Below, one piece after another: positions 18,160 to 25,517 of a DNA stretch of 64,000 nucleotides (its first letter is position 1; the number at the start of each line of letters is the position of its first letter). The DNA lies in NCBI RefSeq assembly GCF_026261605.1, contig NZ_CP102486.1:1798001-1862000 (forward strand), in the 5' to 3' direction. The notes below the pieces were generated by a model. That model worked only from the letters and a program-made list of their open reading frames with translations. It ran no database searches and was not told the origin of the DNA. The position numbers and the translations under genes are program-made. Origin of the DNA: Dechloromonas sp. A34 (lineage in GTDB: Bacteria > Pseudomonadota > Gammaproteobacteria > Burkholderiales > Rhodocyclaceae).

Positions 18160-19385
18160 CCGAACTGGTCGCCGAACAGACCGCCGAACTGGCCGCCAGC
18201 GAAGAACGTTTCCGCGCCCTGTTCCACAACGGCATGCTGCCGATCATCATCAGCCGCCTCGAAGCCGACCTCAGGCCCGGTCCGATCATCGACGCCAACC
18301 CCGCCGCCTGCCAGTTGCTGGGTTACGAGGCGGCGGAACTGCTCAGCCGTTCGCCGCTCGATCTGGTCGCTCCCGACGAGGTTGCCCGTTTTCCGATGCT
18401 GATCAGCGAGTTGCTGGTGACCGGGAAGTTCGAATGCGAAATGACCCACGTCACCAAGGCCGGGCAGCACCTGACCACCCAGATGAGCATGGCGCAGTTC
18501 GTCATCCATGGCGAGCCGGTCGCGATGTCGGTCATCCAGAACCTTCCCAGCAACCGGGCCGCCGAACTGGCTCAGGGCGACATCCAGCGCCAGGCCAGAC
18601 GCCTGGCCGAGATCCGCAGCGGTTTTCTCTCCGGCGCCGGCCCACAAGCCGGTCTGGCGCGTGACGCGGCGACTGGCCAGCCGGCCGGCACGACCGGTGA
18701 ACCCATGGCGCCGGCCCAGATTGCCGCCTTCATTGCCGGGCACGATCTGTTCAACGAGGTCGCGCCCAGGGACCTGGCGCAACTCGTTGCCGCTACCGGC
18801 GCCCGGCGTCTGCAGAAGGGCGAAATTCTCTTCGAGAAAGGCGCCCGGCCGGCCGGCATTTTCCTGGTCGCCAGCGGGCATATCCTGCTCGCCGTGTCGT
18901 CGCCGCAAGGCGGCAAGAAGGTGCTCGGCATCTTCGGGGGGGGGCAGAGCATCGGTGAGGCCGAAGTCGTCATGGATAGCCCCTATCCCTATTTCGCCGA
19001 GTCGGTCGATGATTCCGAAGTCCTGGAAGTGGGGCAGGGTGCCCTGCTGGCGCTGCTCGACAAGGACAAGAAGTTTGCCCGCCGGCTGATGAACTGCCTC
19101 GGGGCGCGCCAGCACGACCTGGTGTACAGCGTCGAATCCTATACGCTGCGCACCGGCGCCGAGCGGGTCATCGGCTACCTGCTCCAGCACGCCAAGATCC
19201 AGGCCAGTGGACGCCTGATCGTCGAACTGCCGGCGACCAAACAGCTGATCGCTTCGCTGCTCCACATCACGCCGGAAACCCTGTCGCGCATCTTCCGCGA
19301 CCTCAGCGAAGCCGGCCTGATCCAGGCCAGAACCCGGCACATCCAGATTCCGGATATCGACCGCCTGATTGCCTACGAGGTCTGA
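18093..19385 (+). CDS. PAS - cyclic-nucleotide-binding - Crp/Fnr helix-turn-helix regulator (probably 3' part of a hemerythrin fusion)
   Basis: 430 residues as read from ATG 18093, which lacks a ribosome site. Order: coiled coil (AERNQQLQATEQAQRTRSNQMTELV), PAS domain (~42-160), linker, cNMP-binding beta-roll (~215-330, KGEILFEKGARPAGIFLVASGHILLAVSS), and Crp-type HTH (~355-430) with TKQLIASLLHITPETLSRIFRDLSEAGLI, holding the ExxSR pattern at ETLSR. The start overlaps the hemerythrin gene in another frame, and the coding frame extends upstream without a start codon, so this is likely the rest of one frameshifted protein. It would sense oxygen or redox and bind DNA. A strong terminator follows at 19413. 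Confidence 0.8.
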   Translation: MAERNQQLQATEQAQRTRSNQMTELVAEQTAELAASEERFRALFHNGMLPIIISRLEADLRPGPIIDANPAACQLLGYEAAELLSRSPLDLVAPDEVARFPMLISELLVTGKFECEMTHVTKAGQHLTTQMSMAQFVIHGEPVAMSVIQNLPSNRAAELAQGDIQRQARRLAEIRSGFLSGAGPQAGLARDAATGQPAGTTGEPMAPAQIAAFIAGHDLFNEVAPRDLAQLVAATGARRLQKGEILFEKGARPAGIFLVASGHILLAVSSPQGGKKVLGIFGGGQSIGEAEVVMDSPYPYFAESVDDSEVLEVGQGALLALLDKDKKFARRLMNCLGARQHDLVYSVESYTLRTGAERVIGYLLQHAKIQASGRLIVELPATKQLIASLLHITPETLSRIFRDLSEAGLIQARTRHIQIPDIDRLIAYEV

Positions 19386-19412
19386 TTGGCGATCTCGGAA
19401 GGGCGCAAAAAC

Positions 19413-19440
19413 AAAAAGCCGGCTGGAATGCCGGCTTTTT
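19413..19440. terminator. Bidirectional intrinsic terminator
   Basis: AAAAA, GCCGGC (19418-19423), loop TGGAAT, GCCGGC (19430-19435), TTTTT. It separates the rightward PAS-Crp gene from the leftward Cache/cytochrome/alcohol dehydrogenase genes and can serve both. Confidence 0.88.
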
Positions 19441-19492
19441 GCTGTGCTGTCATCGGCACCCGTGCCGATTTTCCTGAGTGGATACGGAGAAA

Positions 19493-20358
19493 TCAGTCCA
19501 GGTAATAACCGACACCGAGCAGGCTGTTTTCGACGCGCTGGATAAAGGAGCGCTTGCGCTCGACGGCATTGGTGACCGGATTGCGCCAGACGTAGTCGAC
19601 GACGCCCGTGCCCTTGTTCCTGGCCTGGTCGATCATTTCCTGAATCAGTGCGCGGCCTTCGACATCGTGAAGATTGCGGGCGTCGGTGCCGGTCCAGGCC
19701 GGATTGACGCCATGTGCCTCAAATAGTCCGCTGTCGAGATTGACCGCAAAAACGTAGAGGTCGTCATGCACGAAAGCGCCCCTGGTGTCGTTGAAAGCCT
19801 TGTTGGCGTTGCTCATGCCGTTCTTGATGGCGAAGGCGACGGCCTCGCCGAGCAGTTTCTGGGCATCCATCGCCGTGGCGTGCGGCGAGTAGTAGCCGAC
19901 GCCGAGGATGTAGTCACCTTGACGGTGCAGCCAGGCGGTCTTGGGCTCGACATGGTTGGTCTTGCGATTGAGCCAGACGTAGCGGATGCGCGCCTCGGTC
20001 TGCTTGTCGGTGACCGCGATCATGTGGCGGAAGAGCGGCGTGCCGGCGGCATCGACGCTGTCGAGGACGTTGAGGCCTACCAGCGAGTCGGGGCGGCGCC
20101 GTTGGCGACATAGGTGCCCTTGCGATCGATCACGTAAACATAGAGGTCTTTCCTGACGAAAGGCCCCTTGGTGTTGCTGAAGGCAGCCCAGGACTTCTCG
20201 GGGCCGTTGGCTTGCAGATACTTCACGGCCTGGTCGAACAGGACGCGGGCTTCGCGCGGGGTGGCACGGTCACCGGCCAGGGCCGTACCGCAACAGACGG
20301 CCAGCAGCAGGCTGGCGAAGTACGCGGCCAGGCGGGCGGCGAGGGAAGGTTTGCTCAT
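19493..20358 (-). pseudogene. Secreted tandem single-Cache protein, split by a frameshift
   Basis: The first segment (20358 to ~20077) has a signal peptide and the first half of a Cache domain: AVKYLQANGPEKSWAAFSNTKGPFVRKDLYVYVIDRKGTYVANGAAP, then runs into a stop. The other frame resumes at once with DSLVGLNVLDSV and completes domain one (YVWLNRKTNHVEPKTAW...YILGVGYYSP). A second full copy follows: AVAFAIKNGMSNANKAFNDTRGAFVHDDLYVFAV...GVVDYVWRNP...LLGVGYYLD. One C missing from the C-run near 20096-20099 (four seen, five expected) accounts for it. Restored, the protein is ~288 residues, periplasmic, probably ligand-binding. It trails the PQQ dehydrogenase and cytochrome genes. May be a sequencing error. 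Confidence 0.75.
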
Positions 20359-20407
20359 ACTCGGAAACTCCGGAAGGTTGGGCCGGTCAGCAGCATACGT
20401 TGCATGC

Positions 20408-20791
20408 TTACTTCAGCGACAGGATCCAGGAAACCAGCTGGCGGGTATCGGCCGGGCTGATGGCGACGGCGTTGGGCGGCATGGCGAGGCCGGATACGCG
20501 GTTCTTCCAGTGGCTGGAGTAGGGGTTGGAGCCTTCCTGGACGACGCGGGTCAGGAATTCGGTGGCGCCTGGCTTGCCGCGGTACTGATTGGCAACATCG
20601 ATCCAGGCCGGGCCGATCGGCTTCAAGCCGTCGGGCCCCGGCTTGTCCTTTTCGATGCCGTGGCAGGTCGTGCAGCCGCTGGCGAGGGCCAGCTTCTTCA
20701 TATCGGCGTCAGTTTTGGCGTCGGCCATGGCCGCGGGGCTGAGAACGAGGCTGGCCAGCAGCGCTGCGGCGAGTTTGTGGTGACGGAACAT
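20408..20791 (-). CDS. Periplasmic cytochrome c, likely electron acceptor of the PQQ alcohol dehydrogenase
   Basis: 127 residues from ATG 20791 (an upstream in-frame ATG at 20851 lies inside the preceding palindrome region and is rejected). Signal peptide LAAALLASLVLSPAAMA, then one haem c site CTTCH in ALASGCTTCHGIEKDKPGPDG. The distal Met is in VSGLAMPPNAVAI and the C-terminal helix is TRQLVSWILSL. Class I, c5/c551-like fold. It lies 93 bases after the quinoprotein alcohol dehydrogenase on the same strand, separated only by a palindrome. That is the normal place for the cytochrome that takes its electrons, as with ExaB. Confidence 0.87.
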   Translation of the reverse strand: MFRHHKLAAALLASLVLSPAAMADAKTDADMKKLALASGCTTCHGIEKDKPGPDGLKPIGPAWIDVANQYRGKPGATEFLTRVVQEGSNPYSSHWKNRVSGLAMPPNAVAISPADTRQLVSWILSLK

Positions 20792-20842
20792 GACGGTTTT
20801 CCTTGTTGGTATTGAATGAAACGGACGTGCTGATGCAGTCGA

Positions 20843-20876
20843 TTCCGTCATCCCCGCCTGCGCGGGGATGACGGAA
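20843..20876. repeat. REP-like 15-base perfect palindrome
   Basis: TTCCGTCATCCCCGC, loop CTGC, then its exact complement, lying between the dehydrogenase and cytochrome genes. The core GTCATCCCCGC...GCGGGGATGAC is a type of dispersed palindrome familiar from proteobacterial intergenic regions. On the leftward transcript it can form a stable hairpin that would protect the dehydrogenase mRNA 3' end or set the ratio of the two products. Confidence 0.7.
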
Positions 20877-20884
20877 ACTCTAGC

Positions 20885-22672
20885 TTAGCTGCCCTTGTGC
20901 AGCTTGAACACCCACACGGAACCGCCCTGTTCGAGGAAGTTCACGCGCTTGGCGACGTCGCCGCCCCAGAGCGGCACGGCGCCGCCCCAGCCGGTCGTGA
21001 CGGCGATCATCTGCTCGCCATCCTGCTCCCAGCTGACTGGCGGTGCAACGATGCCAGTACCGGTCTGGAAGGACCACAGTTCCTTGCCGGTCTTGGCATC
21101 GACGCCCTTCAGGTAGCCTTCCGGCGTGCCGTAGAAGACGATGCCGCCGGCCGTGGTCAGGACTCCACCCCACAACGGAGCGTAGTTCTTGTTTTCCCAG
21201 ACGATCTTGCCGGTGGCTGGGTCGACCGCACGCAGCACGCCGATGTGGTCTTCGTTCAGCGCCTTGATCGTGAAGCCGGCGCCGAGGTAAGCCGCCCCCT
21301 TCTTGTAGGACACCGGTTCGTTCCAGATATCCATCGACCACTCGTTGGCCGGCACGTAGAAGAGGCCGGTCTGCGGGCTGTAGGCCATTTGCTGCTGGTT
21401 CTTGCCGCCGAGGAAGGATGGGGCCGAGAAGACGACCTTGCCCTTCTTGCCATCGGCGCCCTGCGTCGGGTCGCCCGGGCGGCCCTCTTCGATGTAGTTC
21501 GGACGGCCGGTTTCCATGTTGTAGCCGGTGGCCCAGGTGATCTTCTTGACGAAGGGGAAGACGTTGAGCAGCTTGCCGTTGGTCCGGTCATTGACGAAGA
21601 AGAAGCCGTTGCGGTCGGCCTTGCCACCGGCCTTGATCAGCTTGCCGGACTTCGGATCCTTGTAATCGAAGGAAACGAATTCGTTGACGCCGTCGAAGTC
21701 CCAGCCGTCGTGCGGGGTGTTCTGGTAGTGCCAGGCGATCTTGCCGGTATCGGCGTCGATGGCCACGGTGGAGGACGAGAACAGGTTGTCGCCGGGGCGC
21801 AGGTGGCTGTTCCACGGCGCCGGGTTGCCGGTGCCGGCGAAGATCAGGTTGGTTTCCGGATCGTAGGTGGCGCCATTCCAGGTCGCTGCACCGCCGGTCT
21901 TCCAGAGGTCGCCGGACCAGGTGGCGTTGAGCGTGCCGGAGATGCCGTTTTCGATTTCCTTGCCGTCCTGGTAGGTGTAACCCATGTGGCCTTCGACGGT
22001 CGGACGCGTCCAGACCAGCTTGCCGGTCATCGGGTCGCGGGCGTCGATGCGGCCGACGGCGCCGAATTCACCGCCCGAGATGCCGGTGATCAGCTTACCC
22101 TTGGCAATGATCGGAGCGGCAGTCGCGGAGTAGCCGGCAGCGTAGTCGCCGAGCTTTTCCTTCCAGACCACCTTGCCGCTGTCCTTGTTGAGCGCGACTA
22201 GTTGGGCGTCGAGGGTGGCGAAAATGACCAGGTTGCCGTACAGCGCGGCGCCACGGTTGATCACGTCGCAGCAGGGCATGATGCCGTCGGGCAGGCGATG
22301 CTCGTACTTCCACAGTTTCTTGCCGGTCTTGACGTCGATCGCGAACAGGCGGCTGTAGGAGGCGGTGACGAACATCTTGCCGTCGGCAATCACCGGCTGC
22401 GATTCCTGGCCGCGCTGCTTCTCGCCGCCGAAGGACATCGACCAGGCGGGCACCAGGTTCTTGATGGTCTTGGTATTGATCTGGGTGGACGGGCTGAAAC
22501 GCTGGCCCTGGGTACCGAGGCCGAAGCTGACGACGTCGCCGGTGGTCTTGGCGTCATTGAGGATGTCAGCGTCGGTGACATCCCTGGCCAGGGCCGGGCT
22601 GCCGGCAAAGGCCGCGGCGACGAGCAGGGCAAGGCCGAGCGCGCGTCGCTGGGGAGGGGTATGACTGTGCAT
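20885..22672 (-). CDS. PQQ-dependent alcohol dehydrogenase with lanthanide-type active site (ExaF/PedH-like)
   Basis: 595 residues from ATG 22672, with an AAGGAGA ribosome site; upstream in-frame sequence is non-coding. Signal peptide ~1-29, then the eight-bladed quinoprotein propeller. The vicinal cysteines over PQQ are Cys134-Cys135 ([10 protein letters not shown]). Metal ligands are Glu202 (SGGEFG), Asn283 (GTGNPAPWN) and catalytic Asp325. Residue +2 from the catalytic Asp is Asp327 (GWDFDGVN); an Asp here marks lanthanide-dependent enzymes (XoxF, PedH), where calcium enzymes have a smaller residue. No fused cytochrome domain. It would oxidise primary alcohols in the periplasm. A sigma-54 promoter at 22804 drives it; cytochrome and Cache genes follow. 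Confidence 0.92.
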   Translation of the reverse strand: MHSHTPPQRRALGLALLVAAAFAGSPALARDVTDADILNDAKTTGDVVSFGLGTQGQRFSPSTQINTKTIKNLVPAWSMSFGGEKQRGQESQPVIADGKMFVTASYSRLFAIDVKTGKKLWKYEHRLPDGIMPCCDVINRGAALYGNLVIFATLDAQLVALNKDSGKVVWKEKLGDYAAGYSATAAPIIAKGKLITGISGGEFGAVGRIDARDPMTGKLVWTRPTVEGHMGYTYQDGKEIENGISGTLNATWSGDLWKTGGAATWNGATYDPETNLIFAGTGNPAPWNSHLRPGDNLFSSSTVAIDADTGKIAWHYQNTPHDGWDFDGVNEFVSFDYKDPKSGKLIKAGGKADRNGFFFVNDRTNGKLLNVFPFVKKITWATGYNMETGRPNYIEEGRPGDPTQGADGKKGKVVFSAPSFLGGKNQQQMAYSPQTGLFYVPANEWSMDIWNEPVSYKKGAAYLGAGFTIKALNEDHIGVLRAVDPATGKIVWENKNYAPLWGGVLTTAGGIVFYGTPEGYLKGVDAKTGKELWSFQTGTGIVAPPVSWEQDGEQMIAVTTGWGGAVPLWGGDVAKRVNFLEQGGSVWVFKLHKGS

Positions 22673-22803
22673 GGATTGTCTCCTTGTGTATGCATGGGCT
22701 CCAGGGCCACGACCAGCATGGCGGCTGGCCCGGGCGCAAGGAACGGATCGACCCGGCGGCCACCTTCCATTCCCTGAATCGGCCCCCGGCAATAGAAGCG
22801 GTT

Positions 22804-22819
22804 TGCAAGGGCTGTGCCA
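22804..22819 (-). promoter_or_regulatory. Sigma-54 promoter of the PQQ alcohol dehydrogenase operon
   Basis: Read leftward: TGGCACA-GCCC-TTGCA, a near-perfect match to TGGCAC-N5-TTGC with correct spacing. It predicts a start near 22792, giving a ~120-base leader before the ATG at 22672. Confidence 0.87.
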
Positions 22820-22918
22820 TGAACGCCGGGAACGGCCAACAGCCGCGATGGGCCTCGCCGCTGGGGCTTTCGCCGGATTTGCCCGAGCTGTGCAGCGTTC
22901 ACCGGCTGCCTGCTGCAA

Positions 22919-22939
22919 ATGAACACAGTTGCTCCAAAG
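22919..22939. promoter_or_regulatory. Candidate shared activator site between two sigma-54 promoters
   Basis: GAACACAGTTGCTCCAAAG (22921-22939) lies about 100 bases from the leftward -24 element (22819) and about 93 from the rightward one (23032), nearly centred. It resembles GGAACAGTTGCTGAGC upstream of the aldehyde dehydrogenase and GAACAGTTGCTCCAGAG at 483-499. This is the expected enhancer position for a sigma-54 activator serving both directions. Confidence 0.5.
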
Positions 22940-23031
22940 TTGCACAACCCGGTTGCTGAAATTGCCCGCCGGATTTGTGCAATCCCCGGTTTTTCCCGCC
23001 GGGAAGGGCGTTTGCGGCGGCGCCCCGGCTT

Positions 23032-23047
23032 TGGCACGGCGCTTGCG
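23032..23047 (+). promoter_or_regulatory. Sigma-54 promoter of the SoxYZ-like/TonB operon
   Basis: TGGCACG-GCGC-TTGCG matches the RpoN consensus at every invariant base with correct spacing. The predicted start is near 23059, some 37 bases before the ATG at 23096. Confidence 0.87.
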
Positions 23048-23095
23048 AACATTCCCTGCAAACAGCTCACACAAGAGCGACTGGAGAGACGAGAC

Positions 23096-23866
23096 ATGAA
23101 ATTCCCGATGACCATCGCTGCGATTGCCCTGGCCGCCCTGATGGCGCCGGCCGACGCGGCAGCGTTACGGGAAAGTGGCGACCCGCTGGCCTCGGCGCGC
23201 TGGGGCGAGATGGAAAAAGCTTTCCTGGGCGGGGCGCCGATGCTCTTCGATCCGCGCGTCAAGGTAATCGCCCCGGCCACCGCCGAGAACCCGATGCAGG
23301 TCCCGGTCACCGTCGATGCCACGGCCCTGGGCAAGGTGGTCGAGGTGGTCGTTTTCGCCGACTTCAATCCCATTGTTCAGGTGCTGCGTTTCTTCCCCGA
23401 GACCGCCCCGGCCTTCCTCGGCTTTCGCGTCAAGCTGCAGCAGTCGACCCCGGTCCGCGCCGCGGTGCGCACGGTCGATGGCGTCTGGCATGTCGGCGGC
23501 ACCTGGGTGGACACCGTCGGTGGCGGGTGTACGGCGCCGACCGGCAGCGCCGCCGCCAAGGACTGGCAACAGCGGCTCAACGTGGTCAGCGGCCGGCAAT
23601 GGACGGCCGGCCCTAACGCCGGCCGCGTCCGCCTGCGCATCGAACATCCGATGGATACCGGCCTGGTCGCCGGCACCCCGGCCTTCCACCTCGAAGAGAT
23701 CGAACTGGCCGACGCCGCCGGTCAGCGCCTGATGCGCGTTCAGACCTACGAGCCGGTCAGCGAGAACCCAGTATTCACCTTGAACCTGGAGAGCGTCGCC
23801 GGGCCGCTCGAAGCCAGTGGCCACGACAACAACGGCAACCGTTTCAAGGCCCGGATCGCGCCATGA
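23096..23866 (+). CDS. Quinoprotein dehydrogenase-associated SoxYZ-like carrier protein
   Basis: 256 residues from ATG 23096, with a GGAGAG ribosome site; the open frame upstream crosses the promoter. A signal peptide ([17 protein letters not shown]) is followed by a SoxY-like half ([33 protein letters not shown], ending in [10 protein letters not shown] near residue 145 with the single conserved Cys) and a SoxZ-like half ([13 protein letters not shown]...[13 protein letters not shown]...[11 protein letters not shown]). The family name comes from its regular pairing with PQQ alcohol dehydrogenases and a metallo-hydrolase. It is periplasmic and probably binds a thiol-linked or redox ligand. 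First gene of an operon divergent from the dehydrogenase, overlapping the next gene by four bases. Confidence 0.88.
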   Translation: MKFPMTIAAIALAALMAPADAAALRESGDPLASARWGEMEKAFLGGAPMLFDPRVKVIAPATAENPMQVPVTVDATALGKVVEVVVFADFNPIVQVLRFFPETAPAFLGFRVKLQQSTPVRAAVRTVDGVWHVGGTWVDTVGGGCTAPTGSAAAKDWQQRLNVVSGRQWTAGPNAGRVRLRIEHPMDTGLVAGTPAFHLEEIELADAAGQRLMRVQTYEPVSENPVFTLNLESVAGPLEASGHDNNGNRFKARIAP

Positions 23867-24801
23867 ATTACTTGGTGGTTCTCCTCCTCTGCGGCCTGGC
23901 CGGGTCGGTGCTGGCAGCCGACTTCGACTATCGCCTGCAGCCGCAGGCCGTTGCCGAAGACGTCCACGCCTTCATCGGCAAGAGCGAGGACTTCACCACC
24001 AGCAACGGTGGCAACATCGTCAACACCGGCTTCATCGTCGCCCCGGGCGGTCTGGTCGTCATCGATAGCGGCCCATCGCTGCGCTACGGCGAGCAGATGC
24101 GCCGCGCCATGGCCGCGGTCAGCGAACGGGCGCCGGCCCTGGTCATCAACACCCATCATCACCCCGATCACTTTCTCGGCAACCAGGCCTTCGCCGGCGT
24201 CCCGCTCGCTGCCTTGCCGGCCACCATGCAGGGCATCGCCAGCGAAGGCAACGCCTTCGCTGAGAACCTCTATCGCCTGAGCGGCGACTGGATGAAGGGC
24301 ACCGAAGTGCTCGCCCCGACCCGGGTGCTGGCCGCCGGCACCAGCGAGATCGCCGGCCGCAAGTTGCGCCTGATCGCCCTCGACGGCCACACCGGTGCCG
24401 ATCTTGCCGTCTACGACGAGGCCAGCGGCGTACTCTTTGCCGGCGACCTCGTCTTCAACGGTCGCGCCCCGACTACGCCGCATGCCGATATCGGGCACTG
24501 GCTGGCGGCGCTCGATCAACTCGAAGCGATCACCCGCGAAGCCGGCTTCACGGCGCTGGTCCCCGGACATGGCGCGGTCGCCCGGGACGCCGCCCCGATC
24601 CGCCAGACACGGGCCTGGCTGAACTGGCTGACCGGCGCCCTGCGCCAGGCGGCGCGCGACGGCCTCGACATGAACGAGGTGCTGGCCCGTCCGCTGCCGG
24701 CCGAATTCGCCCAACTGGCAGTGGCGGCCAGCGAATACCGGCGCTCGGTCGGCCACCTCTTCCCGGCGGCCGAGCAGGAAGCGCTGGGAGTGCCGAAATG
24801 A
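23863..24801 (+). CDS. Quinoprotein relay system zinc metallo-hydrolase (MBL fold)
   Basis: 312 residues starting in an ATGA overlap with the previous gene. Signal peptide VVLLLCGLAGSVLA, so periplasmic. The metallo-beta-lactamase fold shows the zinc motif THHHPDH (~96-102), LDGHTGADLAVYD with the second-site His, FAGDLVFNGRAPT, and the terminal His in VPGHGAV. These proteins co-occur with quinoprotein dehydrogenases and SoxYZ-like carriers; the reaction is not known to me. The order here (carrier, hydrolase, TonB, receptor, kinase, regulator, each overlapping the next by four bases) means strict translational coupling. Confidence 0.88.
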   Translation: MNYLVVLLLCGLAGSVLAADFDYRLQPQAVAEDVHAFIGKSEDFTTSNGGNIVNTGFIVAPGGLVVIDSGPSLRYGEQMRRAMAAVSERAPALVINTHHHPDHFLGNQAFAGVPLAALPATMQGIASEGNAFAENLYRLSGDWMKGTEVLAPTRVLAAGTSEIAGRKLRLIALDGHTGADLAVYDEASGVLFAGDLVFNGRAPTTPHADIGHWLAALDQLEAITREAGFTALVPGHGAVARDAAPIRQTRAWLNWLTGALRQAARDGLDMNEVLARPLPAEFAQLAVAASEYRRSVGHLFPAAEQEALGVPK

Positions 24802-25517
24802 CCACGGCCGCGCTGCGCTGGTACTGCGTTCCGCGCGTCATCGACCGGCGTTTCGCCAAGCTGCTTGGCCTGTCGCTGGCCCTGCACGGCACACTGTTCG
24901 TCGCCACTGCCTGGCAGCGCCCGGCGGTGCGGCCCGAGTTGCCGCCGATCGTCGCCACGCTGCGCCTGATCGCCAGCCCCGAATCCAGACCGTCTGCCGC
25001 CGTCGCCCCGGCGCCCACGGCAGTGGTCCCCGAGAAGGTCCGGCAGCCTGAAGTGCGTCGGGAGAAGCGGTTGTCTCCCCGCGCGCAGGAGGTTGCCGGG
25101 CCGGCCAATCCGCCGGCCCCGGCCGTTGCCGATGCGCTGCCGGCCGCAGTGCCGGCGGTCGCTGCGCCAGCGCCGTCCACGCCAGTCGCCGCAGCGGTAC
25201 AGCAAGCGCCGGCCGCCGATCTGCTCGCCGCTTACCGCCAGCGCCTGACTGAACTGCTCGCCGGCCAGCGCGAATATCCGCGCATCGCCGCCTTGCGCGG
25301 CTGGGAAGGCGAAGTCCGGCTGCGTCTGCGGGTGGCACGCAAGGGCAATCTGGTTGGCGTCGTGCTCGACCGTTCGAGTGGCTTCGAGGTCCTCGACCAG
25401 CACGCGCTGGCCATGCTGGCCGGCCTCGGCAGCCTGCCGCCGCTGCCCGAAGGCCTCGAGGGCAGCGAAATCCAGATCGTCGTTCCGGTCAGTTACAAAC
25501 TCAATAAAACAACATGA
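24798..25517 (+). CDS. TonB-family energy transducer
   Basis: 239 residues. A single N-terminal membrane helix (LLGLSLALHGTLFVATAW, ~23-40, with the SxxxH-type Ser and His seen in TonB) is followed by a long Pro/Ala-rich spacer (~55-140) and a C-terminal TonB fold: YRQRLTELLAGQREYPRIAALRGWEGEVRLRLRVARKGNLVGVVLDRSSGFEVLDQHAL. It would transmit proton-motive force from ExbBD (not in the window) to an outer-membrane receptor. The receptor gene begins within its stop codon, so this is probably a dedicated TonB for that receptor. Confidence 0.9.
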   Translation: MTTAALRWYCVPRVIDRRFAKLLGLSLALHGTLFVATAWQRPAVRPELPPIVATLRLIASPESRPSAAVAPAPTAVVPEKVRQPEVRREKRLSPRAQEVAGPANPPAPAVADALPAAVPAVAAPAPSTPVAAAVQQAPAADLLAAYRQRLTELLAGQREYPRIAALRGWEGEVRLRLRVARKGNLVGVVLDRSSGFEVLDQHALAMLAGLGSLPPLPEGLEGSEIQIVVPVSYKLNKTT

